A DNA stretch of 64,000 bases from Lanius collurio. Lineage: Eukaryota; Chordata; Aves; Passeriformes; Laniidae. The position numbers were made by a program, and so were the translations under genes. The notes under the pieces were generated by a model. That model had not been told where the DNA came from. It worked only from the letters and a program-made list of their open reading frames with translations, and ran no database searches. Every line of letters begins with the position of its first letter. Within the stretch, counting starts at the first letter, position 1. Where the stretch lies: assembly GCA_020086605.1 (NCBI GenBank), contig JACBWW010000008.1, positions 10,883,708 through 10,947,707 of the forward strand, in the 5' to 3' direction. Shown in pieces: positions 25,593 through 36,194 of this stretch.

Positions 25593-28500
25593 CACACAGC
25601 ACTAAGTTCCAACTACTAAATATGTTTGAGGATCTACTAGAGGACGCAGTACTGCTTTACAGGATAAGGGCAGTTGAAATGATAATAAGTGTAATGTTTC
25701 TAAATTAAATGAAAGGTTAAATAAAATATGGTTTTGCACATGGGTTAAAAAGTAAGGCTCGTGTACATTTGTCATCTCCAAGACACTCACTAAGATCTTC
25801 TGAAGATTTTTTTCAGCTCTCTATTCACACATTCTGCTGCAAGTCTATAATTCCCTGAAATGGGCTGGATTTACCTATACATAGTTTACACTAAGATTTT
25901 CGTTTTCTCTCTGTATTCTCTGTAGATCTGGTCTTTCTAAATCGATGCTACAAAAATTCTGTGACTACTTACAGCATCTTCCCGCAGAAGATGAACTCCC
26001 TGTGTGATTTTCACAACCCAGAAGTAAGCCATCTCTGAGGGTGGACAGTTTACCCACGTCCTCTGTCTGACTTTTTAAAGTGGAGACTGCCTGACTCATG
26101 AAGGAGGTTCTGTAGGTAGATGAAAACCAGGAAGGGTGTAATGGGCACCACTGTTAGCTCTTGAGACACAAATACAGAAACTATATCACATGTGGTAGTA
26201 GTTCAGCCTACCTGCTTCCTGCCCAACTGAATTGACATGGAATGAGTGAAAAATCTAGTGACTAGTTTAAACCCAGATTTGACCAAATGCAGTAAGGTAC
26301 AGATGCAGAGGCTGTCAGACAGACAATGCAACTGTAAAATGTAGCATTCTTAAAACCTTTGTATCTTTTCTGAAATTATTTCTAGATTCCATCTTGCAAA
26401 GATTAAGTGCATATCTTACTGGGCTCCTGTTGCTGTACATATCAGTATGCTTGCCTGTGCAGTTTTTTGCTTTTCCTTAGGTGGAAATTATTATTTTTAA
26501 AAATAGGAGAAGGGCCATTGCCCTTTTCCAATGTATTTTTTCATTCTTCCAGTTCTTCCAACATCGTATCTCAACATAACTGAGTATGAGGAGACACTCC
26601 TTTTTTGTGTTGGTCACTGTGGAAGTTTTGTTTATTAACTGGTTTCTGTCTCTCCAGTCACACTTGCATTCCTGTCACTGTTTTCCACCTGCCCACACAT
26701 GCTTCCCCAGCAGCCCTTCTTGCATAAGCCACAGTTTGTCCAGGTTTCAATGCAAGCAAACAAAAAATGGCTGATCACTACTATTTGAGTTAAAGGAGGC
26801 ATTATGTGTACTTTATTCTGTTCAGCTAACAGAAATTCATAGCAGAAACTCAGTGATACAGTGAGAATCTCATACATCATGGGCAATGACTCCTGGTGCC
26901 AGCTTTCACATCAAGGTCAGCTGAGTGGAAAGTGTTTGGTACAGAAGGTGAAAGGCTTGGTCGTGCAAACAAGCTGTCAAATTAAAATGAGAACATACCT
27001 CCCTGTTTTACCCCTAAAATAAAGAAATTGAGACAGTGTCAAACTCTCTGATTCCAGAACAGTAACACCTGGGATCTGGTTAAAGCTCCAGAACTGTTAA
27101 TTATACAAGGAAGTCAAAAAGTGACTTGTTTTTATGACCCCAGGGAACTGAGGAGCTCCGACTGTGAAACTCGGAGAGGTCTTTGTCAGAGAAGAAGGAC
27201 AAGCAGACAGCACAGGGTTATCTTATTCTCAGGCTGGAATGCAAAGTCATTTTGGGTCTTGACACCATCTGAGTGACTTGTATCTGCTTATACAGTAATC
27301 TTGCCTTGATCTTCTCAAGCCCAGCATCTCAACTTGCTGCTTCAAAGACATCTATGACAAAGGACAATTTTAAGGCAGACCTTGCGCAAGGTATCAGTGC
27401 TTGTGCAGTCACCTCTGAGAAGCCAATACCTGAGAGAAAGCTGGGAACCCACCCTTCTGAGCAGGGTCTCTCCCCTGACTTTCCACAGCCCCCACTGTAA
27501 TTTTCCAGGGCTCGGTTTTCATGAGGGACAAGCACTGTCACTACAGCAGCTATCAATAATCTACCTCTTCTCCAAGTGAACCTGCTCCTGCCCAAGCACT
27601 ACAGAAAGCTGCTGCTTTGCCTTTACCTCCCGAGGGCAGCATAAGGTCTGCACCACCAACACTCAGGCTAAGTGCTTTCCTTGCCAAGGAAGGGTACTCT
27701 CGTCCGCTTTCAAGATCCCACTTCCAAAATTTGGAGTCAAGCTCCAGAACTGAGTATGTTCAAGGATTGCTCTCACACATAAGATGCTAGGGCAGAAAGA
27801 GGCAGCTTTCCCCTGGGCCAGGGGAGTTAGGCCAGGCAATAAGCCAGGTACTGCCTAGGGTGCTATTAATTCTGAATTCCTCTATTAGTCTGCATTTATG
27901 CACCGCTATACACCTGTAAAAATTTTCATCTCAGCATGCATATGGAGGGCCCATACTTCCAACAAGTAGATGGTTGTCTCTGACTATGCCATCACCCAGG
28001 CATGCTATTTTGCAGACCTCGTGAATAATTGTTTTTCATACTGCTTTCCACAGCTGTTTTGTGCTCCACAGCTAGCTAGCAGAGGTTCTTGGCCTCCTGT
28101 CCAAACCCCAAAAGCTGAACTTCCCAAGAGGCATGTTCTACCATCACATGAAAAAAGCTGTGAAGTAGAAGTCAGAAGGGGAACAGAAGAGAAATACAAT
28201 CTGACACCCATAACTACAGCACAAATGTGAATCTTGTACACTTTACAGGAGGTACAGACATCCACACACCCCAAAAATGCCACAGAATTTGTATTTAAGA
28301 AGTAGAGACCATAGGGGATCATAAGATACTTTAACAGCTGACTAACTGCCAGCAAGACAGTGGCTTGCAGTAAGTGCTGGACAATTTCAGGGCAATGCCT
28401 GCTCCTCTTTTCCATGAGTTTGCACAGCTCCACCAGCAGATGTGGACAACTGGCTAGTTCTGCTCTAGAGAAGCTTATGGCTTAAAGAGTGCTATATAAC

Positions 28501-28950
28501 CACTGTGAAACTTTGTGAGGAAAATTGTTGGGAGCACCTCTACAGAAAATCACATGCTGTCTGTGTACATGCTATCTTGCTCAAGCTACTAATCATCCTC
28601 CCTGTGAGTAGCAGACTTTATATAAACTTTTAATAAAGGAAAGGGAAAAAAAAACCATCGGGATGCAACAAGCTTTCAGGATGAATGAGAAGTAGGGCCC
28701 AGGGTCTATGAAATAGAAGGAAACTAAGTACAGGGTGATGTAATGGAACTGAAGCAAGACATTAGCAAGTGACTGTAAGAAACAGTAGCCAAATGCTGAC
28801 TCCAGCGACACTTGTTTGTCATCAAAGCAAACAGTTTGTCCAAGCACCACCTCAATTTTTTTCAAATATTAATAGAAATGTCACTCCTCTTTTGATGACT
28901 GGAATTTGAGTAAAAAAATCTGGGGCATACATATATTATGTATAACAATG
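25593..28950. other. Intergenic, no gene seen
   Basis: AT-rich DNA between the CR1 copy and the LTR at 28951. Only short random-looking open frames are present. Confidence 0.55.
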
Positions 28951-29534
28951 TGTTGTCCTGAGTTTGGCTGGGGGGATAGAGTTAATCTTCTTCTCAGTAG
29001 CTGGTACACTTCTATGTTTCAATTTTAGCATGAGAACAATGTTGATAACACACCATTGCTTTAGTTTTTGCTCAGTAGATCTTCCCCAAAGTCAAGGAGT
29101 TTTCAGTGTCTCATGCCCTGGCATTGAGCAGATGCACCAGAATCCATGAGGGTGCATGGCCTGGACAACTGACCCAAACTGCCAAAGGGCCATTCCACAC
29201 CACAGAATGTCATGGCCAGTGGCTGATTTTTGCTGGGAGACAGACTGGGAATTAGTCAGTGGGTGGTAAGCAATTGTATTGTGCATCACCTGTCTGTCTT
29301 CAGTTTTATTCCTCTCTCTCTCCTTTTCATTACTACAATATTACAACTACTACAGAGTAGTTGTTGTTGTTGTTGTTACTGTTATTATGTTTTCTTTTGT
29401 TTCAATTATTAAACTGTTCTTATCTCAACCCATGAGATTTTCTAGTTTTTTTCTGACTCTCCACTGTGGAGAGGGTGGGGGAGTGAGCGAGCAGCTGCCT
29501 GGTACATATTTGCAGCTGAGGTTAAACCATGACA
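28951..29534 (+). mobile_element. Avian ERV LTR, copy 2 (solo)
   Basis: It begins TGTTGTCCTGAGTTTGGCTG and ends GGTTAAACCATGACA, the terminal sequences of a very common bird ERV LTR family (TguLTR5-like by memory). The GATAGAGTTAATCTTCTTCT block follows the start. The TATA segment seen in the copy at 49110 is missing. A TTG microsatellite lies in the U5-side part. No flanking viral genes are seen. No clear target duplication was found. Confidence 0.8.
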
Positions 29535-31509
29535 TGCGTGTATACATAAATATCAATATACACATATATATACAAATTCTCAGTATATGTTTAGAATTTG
29601 ATTTTTTTCAGTTCAATTTTTTTCTTAAAAAGGTCAAAAGGTACCAGTCTGTCAGAGGGCTTTGGTTTTCTGGTCTTTGTTATCAGGAGATGAATAAATA
29701 CAAGTGATTGCCTGGAAAAAAATATTTCAGATGTAAAATTGAACAATATTAGATGGCCACACTGTCAGGAAAAAAAAATATTTACTAATTCAAATATCTG
29801 ATATTGATTCAGTATATAGACTGTTGAACTTTCTTTCATCTGTGATCCTAGTTTATACCAGCAGCTCAAAAAACAAAACAAATCATATTTTTAATAACAA
29901 AGGAAGCCCTACTTAAGTAAAACTCCTTTTTTAACATTTAATGTTCAATGAAGCCAAAGAAGGAAAAAGTGGGGAAAGCAAACAAATATTAATTATGAAG
30001 ATTTTTTCTCCATTTATTCCTGGTAAAAGCTGCTTAGCTTGGTCTGACTGCTGAACAGATTAACAAGCAGATTCAGCTCAAGTAAGTTAAAACTCCCTCT
30101 AATGGCAACTGGGTAAAGAACAAACTTTGAAAAAATGAAAAGCATCTCACTGTATTTGAAACCTATTTTTCGTTAAGAAAATGTTGGTATGAATTCTTTT
30201 GAAAAGTGCAACTTTAGCCAGTGCCCAAGAGTCTTTTAAATTATAAGAAGTTTTATTACATTCCTGATATAAAATTTTTATGAGCTTTGTAAGATGTGTT
30301 ACACAAAAATTTACACATTACGCAAAATGTGCTTTCTCCAACCTATTGCTTTAACAAAATGGCTTAGAAAAGCAGGACAGATGACTCCTCCCAAACATAA
30401 AAATGGTCCTTGCATTCTGCAACACCACTCCTAACAGAAACTCTTAACACTTAGAGAGATTACTTAGTTACAGAATCTGGAATTCACGGGCAAAATAAGC
30501 ATTTAACCTGGGCAGGAAGTATAATAAAATTAGAAAATATTACATTCTGCCCACAAATACCAAACAGAAATTGCCCCTAGAAAACCACAAAAATTAAGAA
30601 CAAACGTCAACTCCTTTCAATTGGATGAGCACTGTGCGCAGGATAAAATATTAAGGAAAGTAATCAAGGAAATACCTGTTAGCACAGATGTGCTAGCAGC
30701 AAAATACAGGGGAAAACTTACAAAATCACTAAATTAGAAAGCCTCAAGCTCTGTCGTAATGAAATCTAGCAATGCCTTTTCCTATAACCCTAAGGCCATT
30801 TCAGTTCTCAGATAAATTCGATTGGATATCCTCTTTTATTTCTGTCTTTATTTTCTCTCCCTGCACACAACATGCGATTAAAAAACTGAGAGACTATTAT
30901 TCAATTTCTCATTAGCAGTGATGATTCTGTGCATCATTTTAATAGCCTGAAGGTCATTTCAATTACTCCAATACAAGAATCTCAGGCTCTTGCTGGTCAA
31001 AAGGGAAATGTTCTCAGAAGTATTCAAGGGGTAGAAATTTAAAGTAAAGTGAATTAAACATTTAAAAAAAATTAAAAACTAATTCTAAAAAGAAGAATTT
31101 TTATTCAAAAACTTCAAAAATTGCTGACTTTTTATTCAAAAGCTTACTAGAGCCATTCCCCTCAAAACCAATCCAGTGACTCTCCTGCTTTAGCAACAGA
31201 AGCTTTTATAGAGGTGTGGAATAGACTAGTCTTTTATGCCAGCATGCACTCCCCCCTCAGAATAAGAAAAGCGTGTGGAATCCAATCCAAACCTCACTTA
31301 AGTAAATAAAGACTCTTGTGAATTCACACTAGCCTACATGCATTGTTGTTACCCCTTCTCATAGTTACTGGAGGTTCAAAGGAGAAATGACTGCTTACCC
31401 CAGCAACTTAAGTAGTAAGCAGTTATAATGGCAGATAGATTAAAAAGTGTATTTTAAAAGTAAGGCACACTTGCCTGCAAGATACTAGAGACAAGAGAGA
31501 GATCAGTCT
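29535..31509. other. 3' flank of DMRT2
   Basis: Very AT-rich DNA immediately downstream of DMRT2, almost free of open frames. Nothing recognisable. Confidence 0.55.
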
Positions 31510-31774
31510 GTGCTTGTAAGTAAGCTCATTTTATTGAACGGTTTGAAGTGCTGCTTAAAATAACAACACTTTACAGTCTGTACATGCAGTTTCAATTTTA
31601 AAAAATTAAATTTGTTTTTCAGAAAACATGCATAGTTATGTACATCACTTTGGAATAAAAGAAAGCATTACCATTTATTGCAGAAATTCCTCTTTAAAAA
31701 TCTTTTAAGAGATAAGGCAAACAGGAGCAATTCTGCAGAAAGCAAAGCTTAGAAACTCTGAAAGTAAAGTTTAT
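31510..31774 (-). other. DMRT2: DMRT2 3' UTR (estimated)
   Basis: About 265 bp of AT-rich sequence follows the stop codon and contains three AATAAA hexamers (31770-31775, 31674-31679, 31530-31535). The distal end is set about 20 bp past the last hexamer. The actual cleavage site cannot be read from sequence. Confidence 0.5.
31530..31535 (-). terminator. DMRT2 distal poly(A) signal AATAAA
   Basis: An exact AATAAA on the minus strand about 240 bp past the stop codon, followed downstream by a CT-rich stretch with TG. It is a plausible main polyadenylation signal; a second exact hexamer lies at 31674-31679. Confidence 0.5.
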
Positions 31775-31775
31775 T
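31770..31775 (-). terminator. AATAAA hexamer overlapping the DMRT2 stop codon
   Basis: The minus strand reads TGAATAAAC: the last base of the TGA stop is the first base of an AATAAA hexamer. Use of this site would give a 3' UTR of only about 15-30 bases. Whether it is used is unknown. Confidence 0.4.
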
Positions 31776-32832
31776 CATTCAGAGACATTAGCAACTGCAG
31801 AAGAAGGTCGTTTAAGGATGGATTCAACTGAAAATGACAGTGGCTCGGCTGTTGAAAATTTTGTTGTGGCCTGTTTGACCCCAAAGAAGTCTTTTGCACA
31901 TTTGTCTGCAGTAAACTTGTATTTTTGGTTCTCTTTAACAGCACACTCTCTGTATTTCTTAGAAGCATCTTCAAAAGTCTCCTTCACAAATGACATTCTT
32001 AACTCTGCTGTTGGAGTGTCAGGAAATGTCTGATGGAACAGTGTCTGAAATGCACTGTACTTGAGTGGTGGAGCTGGTTTGGTACTGTTTTTGCTGACCT
32101 TGTTTAATGCCTGTTCCTGAGGAGACAGAGAACCCTTATCAGAAATTTGGGAGAAAGTCCTTTTTGGAGGAGAGAAAGCTGACCTCTCACGAGCTTCCTG
32201 GTGAAGGCACAGTATCTCATTACGTGACTGCTGAATGTCTCGTGTGTGAGACAGAACAAATGAATTTTCCAGTTTTGGAGGCATGATCTCATGCTCAGTG
32301 TTTGGACAGTCCTGACTTTGTGAGACCTTGGCATCCCAACCTGCCCCAGGTTTGAGAGCTTGAACAGCAGTAGCATTTAACAGGCATTGCTGGTAGAGGA
32401 GAGCATCGCTAATGGGGCCGCATTTTGGCCACACTAAGAACCTAGAAGACAGGGGATACTGCCTGTAGGTAGTAGCTACACTGAAATTCGAAGAAATTAG
32501 TTCCATGTTGCTAGGTCCTGAATACTGCATCGTTAGATCAAGGCAGGCTGGTAAAAAATTGGAAAATTCCTTGTTTGGATTATCAATTTGAGAAGTGTTG
32601 AAGGCTGTTTTATATGAATTGTATTCAGCTCCACGCACCATACGATTAGGGAGAAAAAGGGCAGCTGCTTGTGTAGCTTCCATGATCTCTCTCTCTTTAT
32701 ACTCTCTCTCTAGCATAATGTTCTCCAACTCTTTATCAGCAAAAGCCCGTCTCTTTCTCATCCTGTCACTTACAGGAGGTGGCAAGGGTGAATTCCCTCC
32801 CAGGTAAGAGTCTGTTGGAATAGGACGGTAAC
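31775..32832 (-). CDS. DMRT2: DMRT2 last coding exon
   Basis: This exon encodes residues 151-502, starting with GYRPIP after a TTTTAG acceptor at 32833. It carries the conserved segment [20 protein letters not shown], then [10 protein letters not shown] and [20 protein letters not shown], which are diagnostic of DMRT2. It ends [20 protein letters not shown] before TGA (31777-31775). No frame breaks are seen. The stop codon overlaps an AATAAA hexamer. Confidence 0.96.
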
Positions 32833-34903
32833 CTAAAACAACAAAGCAGTATTAGGAATGAAGCCACTTAGGAAAAACATTAAAGTTGTGTTTGTACAAC
32901 AGCTCCATGAGCCAGTCCCGCCAAGCACTGTGCACTTGCCACAGACCCTGGTCACCATCAGCTCCTACAGAAGTCACCATGACACAGAGGTTTAGCAGTG
33001 AGGCACATTCAGTTCCTTGGTGTAGATAAGCAAGCCCTGCTTTTTTGATGTGTAGTATCCCTCAAAGCTAGCTGATTTGTAACTTTTTAAAAAGTGGTTC
33101 CAAACAAACAGCTCAAAGAGGGAGGGGAAAAAAAAAAAAAAGACAAAGCCCTGCTGTGTATTATGACTGATATTCCATCAGGAGGCTTAAGGAGAGAGAT
33201 AACCACTCACTTTTAACACATACGCAAAGCATCCAAATATTTTATTTCTTCTGAACTAGAACTTCAGTAAAACATAGAAATTCCGTTTCCAGTGTATTCA
33301 ATAACCTAGCTTCTTGGCTTAATATAATAGATAGGGTCCAATCCTATTTGCTCTACCCAGACAAGCAATTCCATTGAATTAATGAAACTATTTACAGGAG
33401 TCCAGAGAACAGGATTTTAACTGTTTTCACCCCCATTCCTCTCATAAAGGTTTCCCCTTTTCCAAGAAAGATACTTATATCTAATGCTGATGTCTTTTCT
33501 ATTTTCTAAAGATGAATCACTATGTACATACTGCTAGAGATGGCAGAATATCCAAAGGAGAACTAGAAGAAAAGAAAAAGACAGTTAAGATAAATTAGAG
33601 GAAAGAATACAGAAGAGTTTTCAGAAGAGTGGACTGTAGATATAAATTAGAGATTTCTAAATGGACCAAATATTAACTGAGCTTGCAGAGGCAAAGAAAA
33701 GAGCATTCTATTTCAGAAAAAAAAATTAATTGAGAAGTACAATGATTTATAGGGATATGGTTGGGAAAGTAATTAAAGCAGACATAGGAAGAAAAATGTG
33801 CACAGTCCCAAAAAGGTGTGGGGAAAGAAATACACCCACTCACTAAAATACCGATATTTAAAATGTCATTCTTCCACAGTTAATATTTTCGACAGTAAAA
33901 AATTAAGCACCTGATTATGCAGCTCTTACTATTGGTAATGTCGTAAATGGTACTGCTGTGTTAGGCGTTCAGATTAAAAGAAAAAAATAATCAATTTACT
34001 ACTTTGCTGATAAAAATACCCGCGTATAAATTACCAGCACTGCAAAAGGCTGCTGGGTAGCCATGTAAAAAGACTGCCAGCTTGTAACAGTAACTCTCAA
34101 ATTTCAAACTACCGGCGCTATCATTTCAGGCATTATTTTGGGCGAACGGGGCACAGAACTGAAATTCTGCCACATCGATCCCAGCTTCGAAGGGCAGGAG
34201 CCTCCGTCGCCGGCAGCGAGCCGCACTTTAATGCCTATTTCAGGAAAGGACGCTGCGTTTCACGCGCGTCCCTGAGCCGACTCGCCTCGGACGGGCGGTG
34301 TGGGTCCTCCTGCGGCAAAGCGGGGTCTCCCCGCTGCCAGCGGTGCTGCGGGCAGCCGTGGAGATGCTCTTACCTTCTAGGATGCTCTTGGCCAAGAGGC
34401 TGGGCGTTCGGACGTGCCTCTGGTAGACGGCTTTGCGCTCCAGACTTGCCTGCTTCCCCGTCAGCCCCTTCTTGTCCTAAGAGACCGATGGAATGGCGCC
34501 GTAATACCAGGGCCGCCCGTCCCGTCCCGTCCCGCCGCGCCGCGTCCCCCCTCACCTCAGTGGCCTGTTGCCGTCGGAGCGCCACCTGGGCGGCCATGAC
34601 GCGCTGCCGCTCCACCACCAGCAGGCAATTGGCGCACTGGCAGTCGCGCCAGCGGCAGAACCGCTTGTGTCCCTTCAGGCACGACACCACGCCGTGGTTG
34701 CGGCACCGGGCGCACTTGGGCGTGCGGCTCAGCTTCCGCGGTTCGCCCCGCCGCGGAGCCGCCGCCGCCTCCTCGCCATCCTCCTCCTCCTCTTCTTCCT
34801 CCGGGCCGGTGCTGCTGCGCGGCGCGCCGGGTGCCTCGTCCGGGTCCCCTTCCAGGCTCTCCACGTCGATCTCCCAGTCGGCGGAGCCGCGTTCTTCAGC
34901 CAT
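31775..34903 (-). CDS. DMRT2: DMRT2, doublesex/mab-3-related transcription factor 2 (complete spliced CDS)
   Basis: DMRT2 is a nuclear DNA-binding protein of the DM family; in vertebrates it acts in somite and dermomyotome patterning. Three coding exons join in frame: 34556-34903, 34374-34476 and 31775-32832, predicting 502 residues (human about 560). The start ATG (34901-34903) lies in a strong Kozak context, and the N-terminus ([18 protein letters not shown]) resembles other DMRT2 proteins. Residues 35-41 are a Glu tract. The DM domain (about 60-116) shows conserved Cys/His: C64, C67, H70, C75, H79, C83, C88, C90 and C93. Residues 117-151 form the conserved linker. A basic/charged segment (about 171-205) follows, then a DMRT2-specific tail ending in [10 protein letters not shown] (484-493). 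No DMA domain is present, as expected for DMRT2. All splice junctions are GT-AG. DMRT3 lies upstream on the same strand. Identification is by recognition of the protein, not by a search. Confidence 0.96.
32833..34373 (-). other. DMRT2: DMRT2 1.54-kb intron
   Basis: This GT-AG intron separates the linker exon from the last exon. It is AT-rich except near its donor (34140-34373), which belongs to the CpG-rich gene start. It contains an A-rich run at about 33128-33141. I see no coding segment or recognisable repeat in it. Confidence 0.85.
34374..34476 (-). CDS. DMRT2: DMRT2 middle coding exon (103 bp)
   Basis: This short exon encodes residues 117-150 and the first base of Gly151. It begins DKKGLTGKQ and ends LLAKSILE, matching the conserved linker between the DM domain and the DMRT2-specific region. 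The acceptor is a CTTAG before 34476 and the donor is GTAAG at 34373-34369. It keeps the frame between the neighbouring exons, which supports the boundaries. It is too short to stand out as an independent open frame. Confidence 0.92.
34477..34555 (-). other. DMRT2: DMRT2 79-bp intron
   Basis: This very short GC-rich intron separates the DM-domain exon from the linker exon. On the minus strand it begins GTGAGGGG and ends TCTCTTAG. A GGGAC-type repeat lies near its donor side. Splicing it out restores the conserved QATE-DKKG junction; retention would read into non-conserved sequence. Confidence 0.88.
34556..34903 (-). CDS. DMRT2: DMRT2 first coding exon (DM domain)
   Basis: This exon encodes residues 1-116: an acidic N-terminus with seven consecutive Glu, followed by the whole DM zinc module and recognition helix ending RRQQATE. 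It ends after a complete GAG codon (phase 0) at a GTGAG donor (34555-34551). The reading frame stays open upstream to 35149. However, a polypyrimidine-AG acceptor at 34922 and the family-like start favour translation from 34903. Base composition is strongly GC-rich, unlike the AT-rich last exon. Confidence 0.93.
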
Positions 34904-35074
34904 GGCTCCTCGGCGGCGCAGCTGCAAGAGAGGGGTCAGGCCTCCCGCCCTCGCGGCGGAACGGCAGCCAGAGCACGCCTGGCTTCCGACGTGCCCGCCT
35001 GCAGCCCCGCCGAGATGCACCCCTGTCGGGAAGTCACGGCAGAGCCCGCCTGGGATGTCGTCTTCCCCCTTACC
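34904..35074 (-). other. DMRT2: DMRT2 5' UTR: splice acceptor and candidate first intron
   Basis: On the minus strand a pyrimidine-rich run ending CTCTCTTGCAG lies just before 34921. This suggests that 34904-34921 is the end of the 5' UTR on the coding exon. The nearest upstream donor is CG/GTAAGG, with the GT at 35073-35072, giving a possible 152-bp first intron and an exon ending at 35074. Other donor-like sites lie near 35145, 35465 and 35515, so alternative non-coding first exons are possible. The transcription start is not visible. Confidence 0.5.
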
Positions 35075-35740
35075 GTCAGCTCGGGTCTCTTGCGCAGGAC
35101 CCGCGCAGGACCCACGCGGGGCCCAGTTTAGCCACGACGGACGCCTCACCCGCCTCCCTCCCTCCCGCCCCGGCTTGCGGGGAACTGTGATCGCCCGCCG
35201 CAGGCAGGAGCGCGTCTCCTGCAGCGAAGGATGCGGGAGGAACCGTCCCAGGGCAATGCCCCGCGCTGCAGCGCTACGAGTCTGTCAGGTCTTCCCAGGG
35301 TCCTGCTTATTACAGGATCCCGAGAACCCTCCTGCCAGCTGCGTTCAAACTTGGGAGGCAGGCAGAGGACAGCTGGACTTCACACATCGCCACTGTCCGC
35401 TCCAGCAACCAAGGGCAGTATGAGCTTCTAGAGCTCTCTGCAGAAGCTGCATCTTCAGACCCTCACCTGCTCCCACACAACCTCCCCGTCCTTGCTCCTG
35501 CACACTGCACTTACCAAAGGCAGGTGGTGCGGGAAGCACGCAGCCCCCAACTCCCCGCAGTTCGCAAGGCGCCTCTGCCCCAGGCCGGCCGGAGACAAGG
35601 AACTCCCGATCCTCGCACCTGGGGCAGACAGGCTCCCGAACAGACGGGACGCTGCGCCGTCGGGGGGCTGGCTGCGTGGCGGGGCGGCCGTGCGGTGCGC
35701 GGCTGTAGGGGAGAGCTGGCCGCGCCGGGCCGGGGATGGC

Positions 35741-35793
35741 GCCGAGCCGAGCCGAGCCGAGCCGAGCCGAGCCGAGCCGAGCCGAGCCGAGCC
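35741..35793. repeat. GCCGA pentanucleotide tandem repeat (about 10.6 copies)
   Basis: A perfect 5-bp repeat within the DMRT2 CpG island, ending 17 bases before the run of N. It is very GC-rich and probably relates to the assembly break. Confidence 0.95.
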
Positions 35794-35810
35794 CACCATC
35801 AGATAACGTC

Positions 35811-36194
35811 NNNNNNNNNNNNNNNNNNNNNNNNNNNNNNNNNNNNNNNNNNNNNNNNNNNNNNNNNNNNNNNNNNNNNNNNNNNNNNNNNNNNNNNNNN
35901 NNNNNNNNNNNNNNNNNNNNNNNNNNNNNNNNNNNNNNNNNNNNNNNNNNNNNNNNNNNNNNNNNNNNNNNNNNNNNNNNNNNNNNNNNNNNNNNNNNNN
36001 NNNNNNNNNNNNNNNNNNNNNNNNNNNNNNNNNNNNNNNNNNNNNNNNNNNNNNNNNNNNNNNNNNNNNNNNNNNNNNNNNNNNNNNNNNNNNNNNNNNN
36101 NNNNNNNNNNNNNNNNNNNNNNNNNNNNNNNNNNNNNNNNNNNNNNNNNNNNNNNNNNNNNNNNNNNNNNNNNNNNNNNNNNNNNNNNNNNNNN
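35811..36194. other. Assembly gap (384 N)
   Basis: Unresolved bases inside the CpG-rich region upstream of DMRT2. Promoter or first-exon sequence could be hidden here. Open frames running through it are artefacts. Confidence 1.

Larger units (their letters stand above)
34140..35810. promoter_or_regulatory. CpG-rich 5' domain of DMRT2
   Basis: GC content and CpG frequency rise sharply from about 34140 through the DM-domain exon up to the assembly gap and continue on its far side to about 36380. This is typical of a developmental CpG-island promoter. It probably contains the DMRT2 start site or sites. No TATA box stands out. Confidence 0.65.

Noticed and set aside
34446..35423. 325-codon plus-strand frame antisense to DMRT2
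   Set aside because: It is a shadow of the GC-rich DM-domain exon and CpG island.
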